From: Inonotus obliquus
Taxonomy: Eukaryota; Basidiomycota; Agaricomycetes; Hymenochaetales; Hymenochaetaceae
Direction: 5' to 3'
DNA: 64,000 nucleotides
NCBI GenBank assembly: GCA_032164295.1
Contig: JAJHTX010000010.1
Location: 930,001 to 994,000 of the forward strand
The notes under the pieces were generated by a model, which saw only the letters and a program-made list of their open reading frames with translations, was not told the DNA's origin and searched no databases. A program made the translations under genes and the position numbers. Shown here in pieces: positions 25,045 to 37,507 of this stretch (the stretch's first letter is position 1; every line of letters starts with the position of its first letter).

Positions 25045-26640
25045 TAACCGTACTCACGAAGAACATCATCTGATCATGTTTTGTTTATTTCGGTGTTTTG
25101 ATGGTCTACTGGGGTTTGTTTTACGCTACAAGTAGTATTGTGCTTTTATTTGACTCACATGGTTGGATTAGGGACTTGGATCGGAGCAATCAATCAGTCA
25201 ATGTATTACCCATTTGTGCATTCTGAACTATAGTTTTGTATAGTAAATTCCCGGTCGCATTTCCTTTACTTGAGTGCTTGTATTTCATTTATGCGGTGGC
25301 CGTTTTGATGCCTCCTCCTTTGTGGATCGATTACAGGCCAATCAGCGATTATAGTCTCAGGCTCAAGACTCTCCGGCTAAGGTATCTAAACCAAAAAAAT
25401 TGATAACAAAGGTGGCAACATGAACGTCTTACCTATCAACCTTCGTCCCGAAGGGAGCACAAACAGGGAGCCGTGTTCGGCTCATACTCATCTGTTGCGT
25501 CTCAAACCATACCAAGAAGATCTGTCCCCCATTTTGTCGGACCTGATTTTTAAAAGTACTTTCAAGTTTTGTTTAATGTACAGACTTCATACGTCCTTCG
25601 TTGCTGAAAGCTATTGCACGAATACTATCCATCAGCTATAAAGGATTCTGCCCGCCAAGTGACCGCGCATCCTCCCGAAATTGAGAGATTCGAATACTCG
25701 CTGTGGCTTTCATTTGAGATCGGAGCCCACTATACAGTAGTGCATCGCAGGTGAGTTTGTTCATCACAAGACTCGGAGTTACAACAAAGAACGGGCAAGA
25801 CATTACAAAACAAAGCAAAACGCAAATCAGACACAGGGGCGCACATAGAATGGGTTGAAAGACGTAAACTACTAGATTCATTAGTTATTGCGACGAGGGA
25901 ATCATTTGCTCCAATATTCACCCAAAGGGGAGTTCTCGAGATCCAGTCTCGTCGAAAACCTGCCAGTGCGATTCAATATTATGGTATTTCTCGGTATGCA
26001 TGCAATGTTTTACGCATGTGGATCCACAGCTCGCCTCTCGCACCAAGGATCCATCCTCAGACAACGACCAGTCTGAAATTTCGCTCTCCTTTTGCATCCT
26101 AGAACTACTCTTGTCTGGCGCTTCAGTGGTAACCGCCAAAGCCATGGAGCTTTCTTCAAACTGTTGGTGCGAAGGAGATCTCTCGCACACGAATCGATCC
26201 GTCCATTAATGAGCTCGACATGATGCATCTCTCATCAAAGGAAAATGAGATTGAAAGGAATCCATCTTCATGTCCTCTGAGTGGACCGCAGATGTCGCTT
26301 AAATGAATGATTGTAGGGGTTCCAGAGGTCCTGTGAGAAATCCCTGACGAAGCCTGCAGGACCCGTAGGACCCGAGCACAGCGTCCTACATCACTACTAC
26401 CAGCTCTCCAATTCTACAGCATGAAGCAGTTCTAGTATTGTAGGCGTCTGGTCGGAATCTAGAAGCACTTTGTCAGGCAAACTTCCATGCCAATTGCTTT
26501 TGTATGGATTGACCATGCTGCACTTGGTACCGCGGTCGAATTACAATATTGCCCGCTTTCATACTCAGTGCCTCGTTCACTTTAGACATATTGAATTAGA
26601 GCAAACATACAGGAAAGATGGAAAGGATGGGTGCGGCAAC
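25045..26640. other. intergenic region downstream of the arrestin gene
   Basis: About 1.6 kb hold the arrestin 3' UTR and sequence without recognisable genes. Short frames at 25420-25641 and 26470-26658 have no family resemblance. Confidence 0.4.
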
Positions 26641-26890
26641 CTCGTCCCCCACTATTGACATCCTCATCGGTTTCCGATACTTCTAGCTCTCAATACTCGC
26701 TTTTCATGCGTTTTCATGCGTCCATGTTTCACGCAGCATCGCTATATACACGAAACGCTCACTGGCAGTTTGCGCGTCTAGCCGCTGGGAATGAAAGTAA
26801 GGCTGGAGAACCACCTCCTCAGAACGACAAGATCGCAGCTATAGAGAACGATTCTGCTGATACTTGATGATTGTACTCAGGAAGGTCTGC
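26641..26890 (+). pseudogene. relic copy of the arrestin gene C-terminus
   Basis: An isolated 75-80-codon segment repeats the end of the upstream arrestin gene. It has SLYTRNAHWQFARLAAGNES where the parent has SLYRRNTQFARLVAGEES, then GEPPPQND where the parent has GEPPPQYD, then a stop at the corresponding place. Similarity carries on a few bases past the stop (TACTCA-GAAG in both). The PPxY tyrosine has become Asn, so the ubiquitin-ligase docking motif is lost. No arrestin fold precedes it. Confidence 0.7.
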
Positions 26891-27470
26891 AGTCATTGTT
26901 CTCTCCAACCTCCTTCTCTCCATGATCGTGAAAATCCTGATCTGGATCGTGAGAAAAATTGAAACCACTGGGTGTTAGTGATCCAAATGTGCAACTACCA
27001 TCATATGCAAAAGAACTCATAGCCCGCTTATCCATCCGGCATCTCTGATATTTATGACGATAGATGGAGGGTAATCCTAGGTCTACTCCTGTTCGTTACG
27101 CGGCTCGTAGTAACATAAGTACTCCACTACGTATGGTTTTGTAGTGTCGAGCGCTCAACCTCCTGGCATCATTACTGTACAAAGTCCGCCCTTCGCCGAG
27201 ATATTCAATCAACTATGCCGGCGTGCATTGTTCCCATCCACAATATATTTTAGGTTTCTTTCCCGTGCCACTGTGAAGTCGTTTCTTGGAAACGCATTGA
27301 ATGCGGTCCAATTCACGAAAGCGACGGACCAATATTTATAACGTATCGAACCTGGATCCGGTGCTTCACGATCTTCTTTGACAGAGGCGTAGGGCTTTAT
27401 AATTCACTCTGTCCGGCGCTGCTTTCGACAAACTTCATCCTCTTTCCCCGTGCTGCCTCTGCTCACAGTT
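26891..27470. other. intergenic region upstream of the caspase-like gene
   Basis: No gene is seen. A TTTATAAT stretch near 27393 lies about 80 bp before the next ATG and could be a core promoter. Confidence 0.35.
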
Positions 27471-29440
27471 ATGGACGCAGATATGAATCTGCCGGATCAG
27501 AGCGATATTCCTACACCTTCGTTGACTAGATCGTCGTCAGCCGGCTCTGAATTCGAAAGACAGGAGGAGGGTGAAATGTAAGTGAACGAACTTTTGCGCC
27601 AGTTTGTTCGCCCGCTTATTCGCATTTCAGAGATACTGCAGTACTGTCTATTGCTCAGATGAGGATCTCAAGCATGAGCAAAGCCAAAGGTTTCCTCGAG
27701 GAGACGAGTGATCTAGACGTTTCATCGCCGGAGTCTGGTGCTGTTTTCTTTGACGAACCAGGATCTTACGTGGATGAAGAACCCCAGGCGATTTTTGAAG
27801 AGCCTGAAGATATGGACTCTGATAGCATAGAGCAAAACAACATGGAATCCGTCTCCCAACCAACGACTAAAGAAGGTCGCCGAAAAGCACTACTCGTGAG
27901 ATTCTTCTTTGAAACACCTGCGTGCATCCGATCACTGTATTACAGATAGGTGTCCGATACCTTGGAAACGATCAGATTCCAACTTTGAAAGCGGCACATC
28001 ATGATGTTTATGAGGTTGGCAAGCTATTAAAAGGTATGCCTCCCGTAATCTGGTTTTTCTCCATTCAGTCTTAATTCATCCCTTTTTTGAGACTTTTGTG
28101 GATGGAATCCTGAATGTATCAGAATCTTGAAGGACACCAAGTGTGGTGATGCTAAAGAGCAGCCGACGATCGAGAATATTGTGAGTGGTGTACCGGATGC
28201 AATGTATCATGAGTCTCCCGTCTCGCACTCACTAGATTACAGAGATATGAGATTAAACAACTCGTTAAGGATGCTCGGCCGGGAGATCATCTCTTTTTCT
28301 ACTGTATGGGTCATTAAGATCACCTTTATAGAACTTACCAATGACGTTTGTTTAGTTTCCGGCCATGGTGGCCAACAAGAAGATCGAGATGGGGATGAGG
28401 AAGATGGCATGGATGAATGTGAACGAAATCAGAATCCAGCTGGTGACGAAGCTCCTGATCTTCTATCGCTCTTTCATAGTTATCGTCTCGTGTGATGGAG
28501 AGCGGCTTATTGACGACGAATTACACGAGATAATGGTCAGACCTATTCCAGAGGGTTGCCGTCTCACGGTCAGCATATGCTCCGATACGGGGTCCAAAAC
28601 GAATTTGTTGATGCGCCCATGTGCTAATATTTGATGGTAGGCATTATTGGATTCGTGTCATTCTGGAACAGGACTCGGTAAATATGTCGTACGAAAATAC
28701 TTGTCACCTCCGAACTAATCACATATTGCAGATCTCCCATTCAATGCTCTTCAAGCAAACAAGCTCACCCGGGACCCTCTTTCGGCAAAACGAAAACAAA
28801 GCAGAGGGAATGTTGTACTCCTCTCCGCGTGCGCAGATAACGAACATGCCCAAGAAATGCCGGACGGGAACAACAAGAGAATAAGAGGAATGCTGACCAA
28901 GGTGAGCTGCATTGAAGCAAGCTGGATGTCTCCTGCAAAGCTGCAGTATGATCTGATGCCTCCATGTTTAGGCATTCATCGATAGTCTGAGTGCGTGTTT
29001 TTCGCCGTTTCTGCTGGGAAGAAAGTTGTGATGAGGGATATACTCATCTGCACAGAGACGAGGAGGAAGAGTACATATGACGAGCTCCTTACTTCGGTCC
29101 GGTATGTTCAAATCCAATAAATTGAATGGAATTGCTTATGCAAGGGGAACTGATGCAGGACACACCTGGAAAGGAAGAAAACGATGCAGAGCCCTCAGGT
29201 TAGTGATACGCGTCATATGTTACGGTAGGCCTTACTTACTGATTCCTCCCCTCAGTTCTCAAGTTCCCAAATGATCGTGAGTTTACCGTTTTGATAAGCG
29301 ACTACAAGACATACTGAGATACTCGATGGGTTAGAATATGAACGAATACTTTGACTTATAGCTCCAGTAATCAAGCGACAATAATGGGCATTCCGGACGG
29401 ACGATTGAAGGCAGAGCCGCAGTGCCGGATGCAAAGATAG
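27471..29440 (+). CDS. caspase-like cysteine protease (peptidase C14, metacaspase-like)
   Basis: A many-exon gene starts at ATG 27471. After an acidic N-terminal segment of about 130 residues, the p20-like domain begins with RKALLIGVRYLG and LKAAHHDVYEVGKLL. It continues with DFCGWNPECIRILKD, PTIENI and VKDARPGDHLFFY. The catalytic His is in SGHGGQ (28361-28378) and the catalytic Cys in LLDSCHSGTGL (about 28640-28675). DELHEIMVRPIPEG lies between them, as in fungal C14 proteins. After the cysteine come LSACADNEHAQE and the p10-like part, ending RMQR at 29440. Both dyad residues are intact, but only if the intron just before ALLDSCHSG is removed. Fungal metacaspases act in protein quality control and programmed cell death; no death-fold or NACHT domain is attached here. 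The acceptor before DFCGW (TTTGAG) is unusual. Confidence 0.82.
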
Positions 29441-30028
29441 GACTGATGCCGATTCCCGACGTACCACAGACACGTGTGCATATGTATGTATGCCGTTTTT
29501 CTTGCATATTTCGTAGACTTTTGCTTTGTTTTATTTTCGTTTCCTAGATGCTCTTGTAAGCTAGCTCTCACCTTACCAGTATTTTGCCGTGAGCCATACT
29601 TTTTCTTAGAGTTATAGCGTGCAAGAATGCCTTTGTGCTGGAGTATTACAAAGCGTCATAGTGTACTACTTAATTTGGGAATAGGCTCCCACACTGCCTG
29701 TAAGCAAGGCGCTTTGCGACTGTGGAGGCGAATTTTTGTTTTACGGCTTTCTGCCTCGTACACCGTCGTTCCTCTAATAGGACGACCACTTCTGGACTGT
29801 ATAGTCCCAGTATCTTCGTATTCGCCGCCGGCACTCGCTTCGTCGAGCTTTACTCTCAGTTCGCCTGCTGGCAGGTCAAGTTTTACCGCGCCTTCAGCGA
29901 CAAGCATCTCAAAAAGCAACGATCCATTTTTCAAACTAGAAACGACCCAGTCTCAATCATCTGTGAGGTCGAAAGTTCCGTATCTTGCGACTTGTCTGAC
30001 TTCTTTTTGTGCTTGTCTTTGTGGCAGA
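29441..30028. other. eIF4G promoter and leader region
   Basis: About 590 bp lie between the caspase-like gene and eIF4G. A frame in phase with the eIF4G ATG reaches upstream to about 29627, but it lacks family features and contains a CAG acceptor just before the ATG, so the leader is probably spliced. Confidence 0.4.
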
Positions 30029-33000
30029 ATGAACAAGGGTCCATCGTCGTCTTCTGTAGCAGCAAAGACACCCGCGTCACTCGCTTCTGCATGGGCCAAG
30101 GGCCCTCCTAAACCCACTTCCTCATCGTCAACTCGCTCACAGTCTCCAGCTCCGGCTGTTTCTCAGTCCCAATCACAGTCTCAGTCGCATTCGAGAAGGT
30201 CTTCGCAACTTGGAGGGAATGCCGTCGGAATTGCGAGCGGGTCGAGGGGCGGTGTTCCCCCGTCCAAACCGAGTACGTGATGCCTTTTCTTTCTATATTA
30301 ATTACTTTGACTTTGGGGCGCAAGAGCTAACTCGAAATTGCAGCAAATCCGATCAGCTTCGGCACCGTAAACGGCGCGTCAAGCGACAAGCCATCCGCCC
30401 CTTCTTCATCACCGGCGCCCTCACCGCCTCCCGCCAAATCAGAATCTCGGCTTGTGCAGTCGTTTGGCTCCATAGAAGCGACGCAAACCAATATGTCAAC
30501 GACGGCAAAGCCGCCGCTGGCATCTAGTGCTTCGAACCAGTCGGCATCATCCACACCTGCTGCGGCATCAACAAGGAGCACGACCCCCGCCACAACGTAC
30601 AAAACGAAAGTCGACGTATCATCATTTTTCCGGGGTGGCGGGAGCGACACAAAGACCTCATCTCCTGTAAATACAACCTTCCCTGAGAGTGTCGCTTCGC
30701 CACCATTACGTTCGAACACCTTATCACCTGCTGTTCCTCCCCCGCAAACTCAAAACACGCCTGGACAAGCAGGCCCCGGACATCACCCTCATGCTCAGCC
30801 GTATCCGCATCAGCAAGTTCCTCAACCGTATCCAACTCCTTTCGTTCCTGTGGGTATGCGAAATCCGAGTGTTGGAGGTGGTCCTCGTTCGCCTAATTAC
30901 CAGCGGGCGATGCCGAACGGCGCTCCAGGCAGACCTCCCGTGAATACCGGCCCTCCTGGTCCGAACGGTAGTAACATGCCTTCGCCCCGCCTCGCCCCGC
31001 CGCAGGCACATGTCCAGCACCAACACCAGCATCAGCACCAAGGGCAGCCTCCGGTCCAAGGTATGCCAATGCAAGCGGTGCCTGGATGGCCTGGTTACTA
31101 TGTCAGTTTAGTTCAATATACTTCGTGGTTTGCTCGTGCTAAATTTAATACAGTATCCCTACATGCCCGGGATGCCAATGCAAGGCGTTCCCGGAGCCGA
31201 GCACTACATGCATTATCCTCCACAACCGTGGCACATGCATCCACAACAGCATCCGCATCAAGGGCCACCCGGTGCAAGTGGTCCACCTCAAACACCTCTC
31301 ACGCATTCCCATGGTCTTCCCATCTCCTCGCCGCGTCAACCACCGGCTCCACTTCAGCCGCCTGGAACACCTCCCGCAGGGATTTCGACACCCCTTCCTA
31401 GCGCAGGCCCGCGACTAAATACTAATGCTAGCGCTTTTGTTCCTGGCCAGCCTGGCCAGCGGAAGATAATTAAGATTACGGATGCATCAGGTCATGAGGT
31501 TGATCTGGATAGACTCCGAAAGCACGGCGCGACTCCGTCCTCGACGTCCTCCACTCCTGCGTCAGATAAGAATGGGCGACAGAAAATTCGTCTAGAGACA
31601 GAAGAGGCGCGATTGAAGAGGATCGAGGAAGAGGAGCGAAAGAAGAAAGAAAAGGAAGAGGAGGAGAGGAAGAAGCGCGACGCGAAAGAGGCTGAGGAGC
31701 GGAAACGACGGGATGAGGAGGAGAAGGCCAAAGCCGAGGAGGTGGCTAGAGTTAAGGCAGAGGAGGAGAAGAAGCGGAAGGAAGAGGAGGAGCGTCGGCG
31801 GAAAGAAGAAGAGGAGAAGGAGCGTATAAGACTGGAGGAGGAACGCAAGCGGAAGGAGGAAGAAGAGAAGGAGCGCTTGCGGAAGGAAGAAGTAGAGAGG
31901 GAACGTACTCGCAAAGAAGAGGAAGAGCGACGACGTAGGGAGGATGAGGAGCGGCGACTTAAGGAGGAGGAAGACCATCGTCGTAAAGAGGAGGAAGAGC
32001 GCCTACGCAAAGAGGAAGAAGAGGAGCGCCTACGCAAGGAGGACGAGGAACATCGACAAAAGGAGGAAGAGCTACGTCGGCGAAAAGAAGAGGAAGATGC
32101 GAAGGTTAAAACTGAGGCTGAGGCCGAAGTGGAAAGGGCAAAATCATCCCCTCTCGATATTAAAACAAAGAAAGAGGGCGAAGTCTCCTCGTCCGTTACC
32201 GACGTTCCTCTTTCAGCATCTCCGGAAACGTCGAAGAAGCGACCTATTCCTGGTCCGCTCGACCTTTCGTCGACGACGCATAAATCTGTCGCTCAGCCAC
32301 TTCCTTCCGCCCTCGCTACAGCTCGCCACATCCAGGACGTGTACCAAGTCCAATATCCTGAAGGCATCCAGAGTCCGAAACCTGAGCTAAACACGAACGC
32401 AAAGGATGGCAAGTTCCGGTTCGTGTTTTTATTTTCTGGTTTCTGAATATTAGCATACTGAATTTTGGCTAGCTATGATCGTGACTTCCTACTCCAGTTC
32501 ATGTCTGTCTGCAGAGAGAAGCCAGACAATCTCCCTAACCTCGAAGCTATCGGGCTTGAACCAGTCGATCAATCGCATCCTATAGGCCGTGTAGGTTCAG
32601 GTCGGCGCGGAATCCCTGGTAGCATGGGACCACCATCGTCAACGGCTGCCAGACAAGCTTCAATTGGCCTAGGTATCGGGGCTATGAATGGGAAGGTGGG
32701 CTCACCTTTCGCAATGGGTCAATTCTCTGCAGGGCCAAAATTGACGAGCGAGGAGCGCTTCATGCGGTCGACTTCATTGAGCGGTGGTCCCGGTGCTTTG
32801 CCTTACGGAGGAGGTCGTCCGTCGCCTATGGTTCGCACCGCAAGCCAAGGTGGACCAGGTGCCGCGGGTAACAAGCGTACGCGTAGTGGGCGGGGTAACA
32901 GCTCGCGCAACGATTCGAATCGGATTCCTGCTGCAGTTACCCACTTCAATGTTAACACATCCATGGAGCCCGTCGTACCGCTTGAACATTCCGCAAATCG

Positions 33001-34963
33001 CTGGGTTGCGAACAGCACAAGTAGACGTGTTGCTCCCATTGACCAGGACTCGCCGGAAGTCGTTGACAAGAAAGTCCGCGCCTTGCTCAACAAGCTTACC
33101 ATGGAGAAGTTCGAGTCTATCTCGAACCAGATCATCACATGGGCGAACAAGAGTGAGGACGAGAAGGATGGGCGTACGCTTATCCAAGTCATCCGACTTG
33201 TGTTCGAGAAGGCGACGGATGAGGCTGCCTGGAGTGAAATGTATGCTCGCCTATGCAGAAAAATGATGGAACAGATCAGCCCGAACGTCCAGGACGATGG
33301 CATTCGCAACGCCGAGGGGAAGCCGATTACTGGTGGTCTTCTCTTCCGCAAGTACCTTCTGAATCGCTGTCAGGAGGACTTCGAGCGCGGATGGTCCGCC
33401 AAGGAGACGACTGCAGCGGCTGCTAAGGTCAAGGCAACTGAGGACCAAGCGGTTAAAGATGCCAATGAGGGCAAGGATTCGGGCGAAGAAGTTTCTCTCT
33501 ATTCGGAGGAATACTATGCAGCTCAGAAGGCGAAGCGTCAGGGCCTTGGTCTTATCAAGTTCATTGGCGAGCTCTTCAAGCTTCAGATGCTTACAGAGCG
33601 TATAATGCACGAGTGTATCAAGAAGCTACTTAGCAATGTTGATAATCCGGAGGAGGAAGAAATCGAAAGCTTGTGTAAACTGCTTACTACCGTAGGTCAG
33701 GCACTCGACACGTCAAAAGCTCGTGGACATATGGATGTCTACTTCACTCGGATGAAGGAGCTCGCTAAGAGCAGCAACGTATCATCGCGAATGCAGTTCA
33801 TGTTGCAGGTATGTTTCGTTTTTTATCTGGTTACCACTCATTTAATCTTCGTCCTATAGGATGTGATTGAACTCCGAGAGCGGAAATGGATCCCGCGTAA
33901 TGCAACGGCTGCCCCTCAGACAATTGCTCAGGTCCATGAGAATGTGAGTACTAATTCGTCGAGTAATACAGTTAGTCGCTAATCCTTTTTTCAGGCTGCA
34001 AAGGAGAAGTTGCAACAAGAGCAACATAACCTGGCTCGTCAGGCCATCTCTCGGGGTGGATCGCGACGAGGGCATGATCGAGATGGAGCTCAGGTTGGCC
34101 CTGATGGTTGGGCTGTCGCTCCTGGTCCCTCGAGACCTGCCAACAAAGCCGGCGACTTGACGAACTTCGGGAAAATTCAGAAGGTTGGAGGAGCGATGAG
34201 CTTCGGACCAGCCAGCGTTTTCACAAAGAAGGGTGATAGCAAGCGTGACAGTGCGACCCTCTCACGAGCAAGTTCGAATACGAACATGTTCCAGATGCTG
34301 CAAGCTGCAGAGTCCGGCAATGAGCCGCCTGTCGCGTCGACTTCTCGTGGCAGCCGTGCAGCGAGCCGAACCGCTAGCGTGGACCTGACACACAATCCTC
34401 CCACTGAATCCACTCCTTCCCAGCGACCGAAGCTGAATCTACTGCCGCGTTCAAAGCCTTTGCAAGGCAAATCGGAGCAGAGCCCTGCGGAAAGTCGCGC
34501 GGATGAGGAGGGCGAGGAAGGCGAGATCGTGGAGAAGGAGGCTGGGAAGTCGTCCTTATCGAAGGAGCAAGCGGAGAAGAAGATTGACCAAGACCGAAGA
34601 GAGTTCTTTGCTATCCGTGACCTCGATGAGGGAGACGAATACTTCTCCGCACTACCGCCTGAGCACCGGCATATTCTCATCGAGAAGTTTGTCCTGCATG
34701 CGCTCGAGGCGAAGGAAGCTGACGCTAAGCTCGTCGCTTCGCTATTTGAACGTGCGGCCTTGAAGAACCTCTGCTCCCCAGCGACATTCGAAGACGGCTT
34801 CTCACCTGCTGCGGAGGCTCTTGACGATATTGCCATCGATGCTCCAAAAGCTCCTAATCTCATGGCGTTAATGATCAAAGGTGCAAAATTAGATGAGGAA
34901 CGACGGACGCGAATAGCGAGCAAGTCCATGGACAGCGAGAAGCTGCTTGCTCTTTTAGCATAG
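30029..34963 (+). CDS. translation initiation factor eIF4G
   Basis: Six exons (30029-30272, 30344-31101, 31154-32418, 32473-33808, 33860-33943, 33995-34963) keep frame for 1551 residues. The N-terminal 450 residues are Ser/Pro/Gln-rich. Residues of about 480-660 are an almost uninterrupted Glu/Lys/Arg run, predicted as one long charged helix. YDRDFLL at about 757-763 fits the eIF4E-binding motif Y-x4-L-hydrophobic. The MIF4G domain spans about 950-1230 (VDKKVRALLNKLTMEKF, then GGLLFRKYLLNRCQEDFE). A Ser/Pro-rich spacer follows. A C-terminal MA3-like domain (about 1430-1550) ends EKLLALLA. It is the scaffold of cap-dependent initiation, binding eIF4E, eIF4A and mRNA in the cytoplasm. The order of domains and the length fit basidiomycete eIF4G. 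Confidence 0.93.
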
Positions 34964-35706
34964 ATTTCTGTCATTGTGACTTTTCTTTTACTTACTGACC
35001 ATCAGGCGCGCTATGTTCCTTACTTTACGCCCATTCCGCTGTCATATTACTCCTTCCCGACACACGCACCTCACCCTTTTGCGCCTGTATGATGCATTTT
35101 CTTGTTCCCCTTGTGATTCCTTTTTGGGATTCTCCTAATCTTTGTTTCCTCTTTATTCGTTGCTTTGTTTGTTGTTACTCAATTATTATTTTTGTTGCTG
35201 CGATTTTCTTTTTCTGCTTTCTGCCTCTTTTCTTCAGTCATTTTTCAACTTTCTGTCTCTCGTCTGTGTGTTTCATCTTGCATTGGTGGTCCTCTCTGTA
35301 TTGCCACTGTCTGCATCCCTGCACTCATACCTGTACGCAGCAATTCAATATGATCGCATGTTGCTCTTATAATGTTTTGTTTGACTTGACTTGGTAAGGG
35401 TCAGTATGTTCTCTTTCTATCTTGTATGAAGACACCAGCAGACATTCCAATCTGCAGGATGCAAGTACTCGAGTAGATCTTTTATATTTGTGATGACCTA
35501 GGCTCTGAACGCAAAGACGTGTCGAATTCTCCGAGATCCCCCTGGATTGTCGAAGGGCTGTTACATGTATATGTGATAAATGTTGATGGATGGTATATCC
35601 TAGTCTACAGTCTAACGTCTAGAGTATGGGCTTTTCGTCCAGGGAACGAAAATACACTTCAACAAGCTAGGGCACCACCCTGTAATTACAACAATTCAAA
35701 TGCATA
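34964..35706. other. eIF4G 3' region, T-rich
   Basis: Convergent intergenic sequence. Positions 35090-35280 are strongly pyrimidine-rich (T/C) on the plus strand. This yields long open frames with hydrophobic translations, but no gene is supported. Confidence 0.5.
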
Positions 35707-36908
35707 CTACTCGCGATTCTCCTTTATCAAATCATTAAGGATCCTAACAACCAGGTTCGCAGTATCCTTCACGAGTTCCTTATCTCTTGATACAACGCGA
35801 CTGAGCACGCGAGTCTCGAACTTATCTGGGTGGAACCTGAGCATGGTAATGCGCAATATATCCTTGGCAGATGGTACATCGGCGTCTTCCGATGTCTTGT
35901 CCACTTCCTCTCGCTCTTCCTTGGACCGTAGGAGGAACGATGAGATAGTTTCTTTTGTAAGTTCGTCTAATTCGAGTTTTGTTGATACGTTCTTTGGAGG
36001 AGGGATGGGCCAGGGTATGTCGTCGAATGACAAAGGTGATACATTTTCCATTTCGTCGCCTTCAGTACGACGAGTAAGGAGAGCGGTCCAACGTTCCTCA
36101 TATAACCTTCGAGCCTCTTTAAGTCGTCGTTTAGCCTTCTCAGCATAACGCCTCTCTCGCTCGACTCGTGCTTCCCGCTCAAGTCTTTGAGTTTCCTCAC
36201 GTAGCCGGCCTTCGCGCTCTTTACGTAGTCGACGTTCTTCTTTCCTGCGGAGGCGTTCTTCGTATTCTGTTTGGTTCTTCTTCCTATATCAATCCATTAG
36301 TATAGAAGCCGGTGTTGAACGTTGCCCAAAACAAACCTCCACATTCCCGCTCGAATATACTCGGCATACTCATCATCATTCATCTGCCATGGTTCAAGAC
36401 CAATATCTTCACGTGCATCTTCCATCCAAAGACCAGCACTGAAACCTTCATCGGTGCCGCGCCACCGACGCGGAATATGCGCATACGAGTTTAGTCGTGC
36501 TTCCACATTATCTAGACGTTGCGTATGGTCATATAGACCGTCATCCTCCAACGCATCACGCAATTTCTCTTCAAAACGATCTTCCTCTATGCGTGCCTTC
36601 GCCGCTTCCGAATCATCTTCGGATTTATCGTACTCCTCACGACGGCGAGAACAGGTTGATGGCCCTGGGTCTCCTGCACAAGAGGATGAATCGTGATACC
36701 TTGTTGAGTGATGGCCCGAATCACGCCTTGAGCTCGTAGAATGAGGTGGTCGATAGTGCTTTCGCCGAGTGTCCAAGTGGTCATTGCCTTCATCAAAATC
36801 AGAGTGATGATTTGCTTCGTTCCTGTGCTTCTTTGAGGACTTTTTAGCCTTTTTACGAGCAAGTCGTTCCTCTTCGGCCGGAGTTCTCTTTAGATGAAGA
36901 CGAGGCAT
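35707..36908 (-). CDS. NFKBIL1-like protein with degenerate J-domain motif
   Basis: Two exons, 36908-36337 and 36283-35707, with a 53-nt intron, give 382 residues. The N-terminus (MPRLHLKRT, then a Lys/Arg-rich stretch) looks nuclear. A DDGLYDHTQRL acidic block and a WMEDAREDIGLEPW block precede a long charged coiled-coil-like helix (KKNQTEYEERLRRKEERR onwards) spanning the splice junction. The C-terminal part has FDDIPWPIPP and LRFHPDKF, the J-domain-like HPDKF signature of the NF-kappa-B-inhibitor-like 1 family. In fungi this family has no NF-kappa-B to act on; the animal protein has been connected to mRNA processing. The start at 36908 was preferred to upstream in-frame codons because homologues begin MPRL(H)LKR. 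Confidence 0.78.
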
Positions 36909-37507
36909 TCCTAGCGGTGGTAGTACTGGATGACAGGAAAGCGATAGTAAAAGCAGAATTTCCGCTCTGCTCGGTGTGTGTATTACTTCAAATTGTCTAG
37001 CACGTGATCTATTGTCACGATCTAAATTTAACAACTACGGAGGACTCGTGACATATTCTCCCTTTCTCTCCTGATGGGCCATCAACTGAACACATACAAT
37101 TTCATCGCAGCTTATCTTTCGTCCTTTGTAATGCCTATCTCCAAACTGAATCCATGCCTGCCGCGCCAAGTAAAGAGGTGTATTTGCTGTCGAAAGTTTG
37201 CCTCAAACATAACAACGGTCAGTGGAACGACAGAAAAAACGCAGTGACCCTGTGTGCTTTATCGCGGGAATGGTCGAAGACAAATCTTCACCTTGATTGC
37301 GTTATTCAGGATCCGGATTGCCTCAGCGCCAGCGAACTGCGTTTGACCACACGGCGCCGCGGAAGAATGGTATCATACATACCTGGCCTGGAAGCATGAT
37401 GTTAGGCCGGCTTATCTTGAGTCCTTATAAACCGCTCTAATCTGCAGGCGTCTGCGCTCTTAAAGGGTGGCTACTACCTTCCTGTTTTCTCCCCGTCCAC
37501 GTCCACT
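36909..37507. other. divergent promoter region (NFKBIL1-like / permease)
   Basis: About 600 bp hold no supported gene. A frame at 37154-37399 has no recognisable family. TATAAA near 37426 lies about 80 bp before the permease ATG and may be its TATA box. Confidence 0.4.

Noticed and set aside
31492..32037. Long minus-strand open frame with Ser/Arg repeats opposite eIF4G
   Set aside because: It is the mirror of the GAG/AAG-rich charged helix of eIF4G; SR-like repeats arise automatically from its antisense. No start context or splice signals.
35089..35397. Overlapping plus-strand frames with very hydrophobic, Phe/Cys-rich translation
   Set aside because: They result from a T/C-rich tract downstream of eIF4G, and all frames look alike; no family resemblance.
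37154..37399. 81-codon frame between NFKBIL1-like and permease genes
   Set aside because: No family, overlaps the likely promoter, codon use unlike neighbours.
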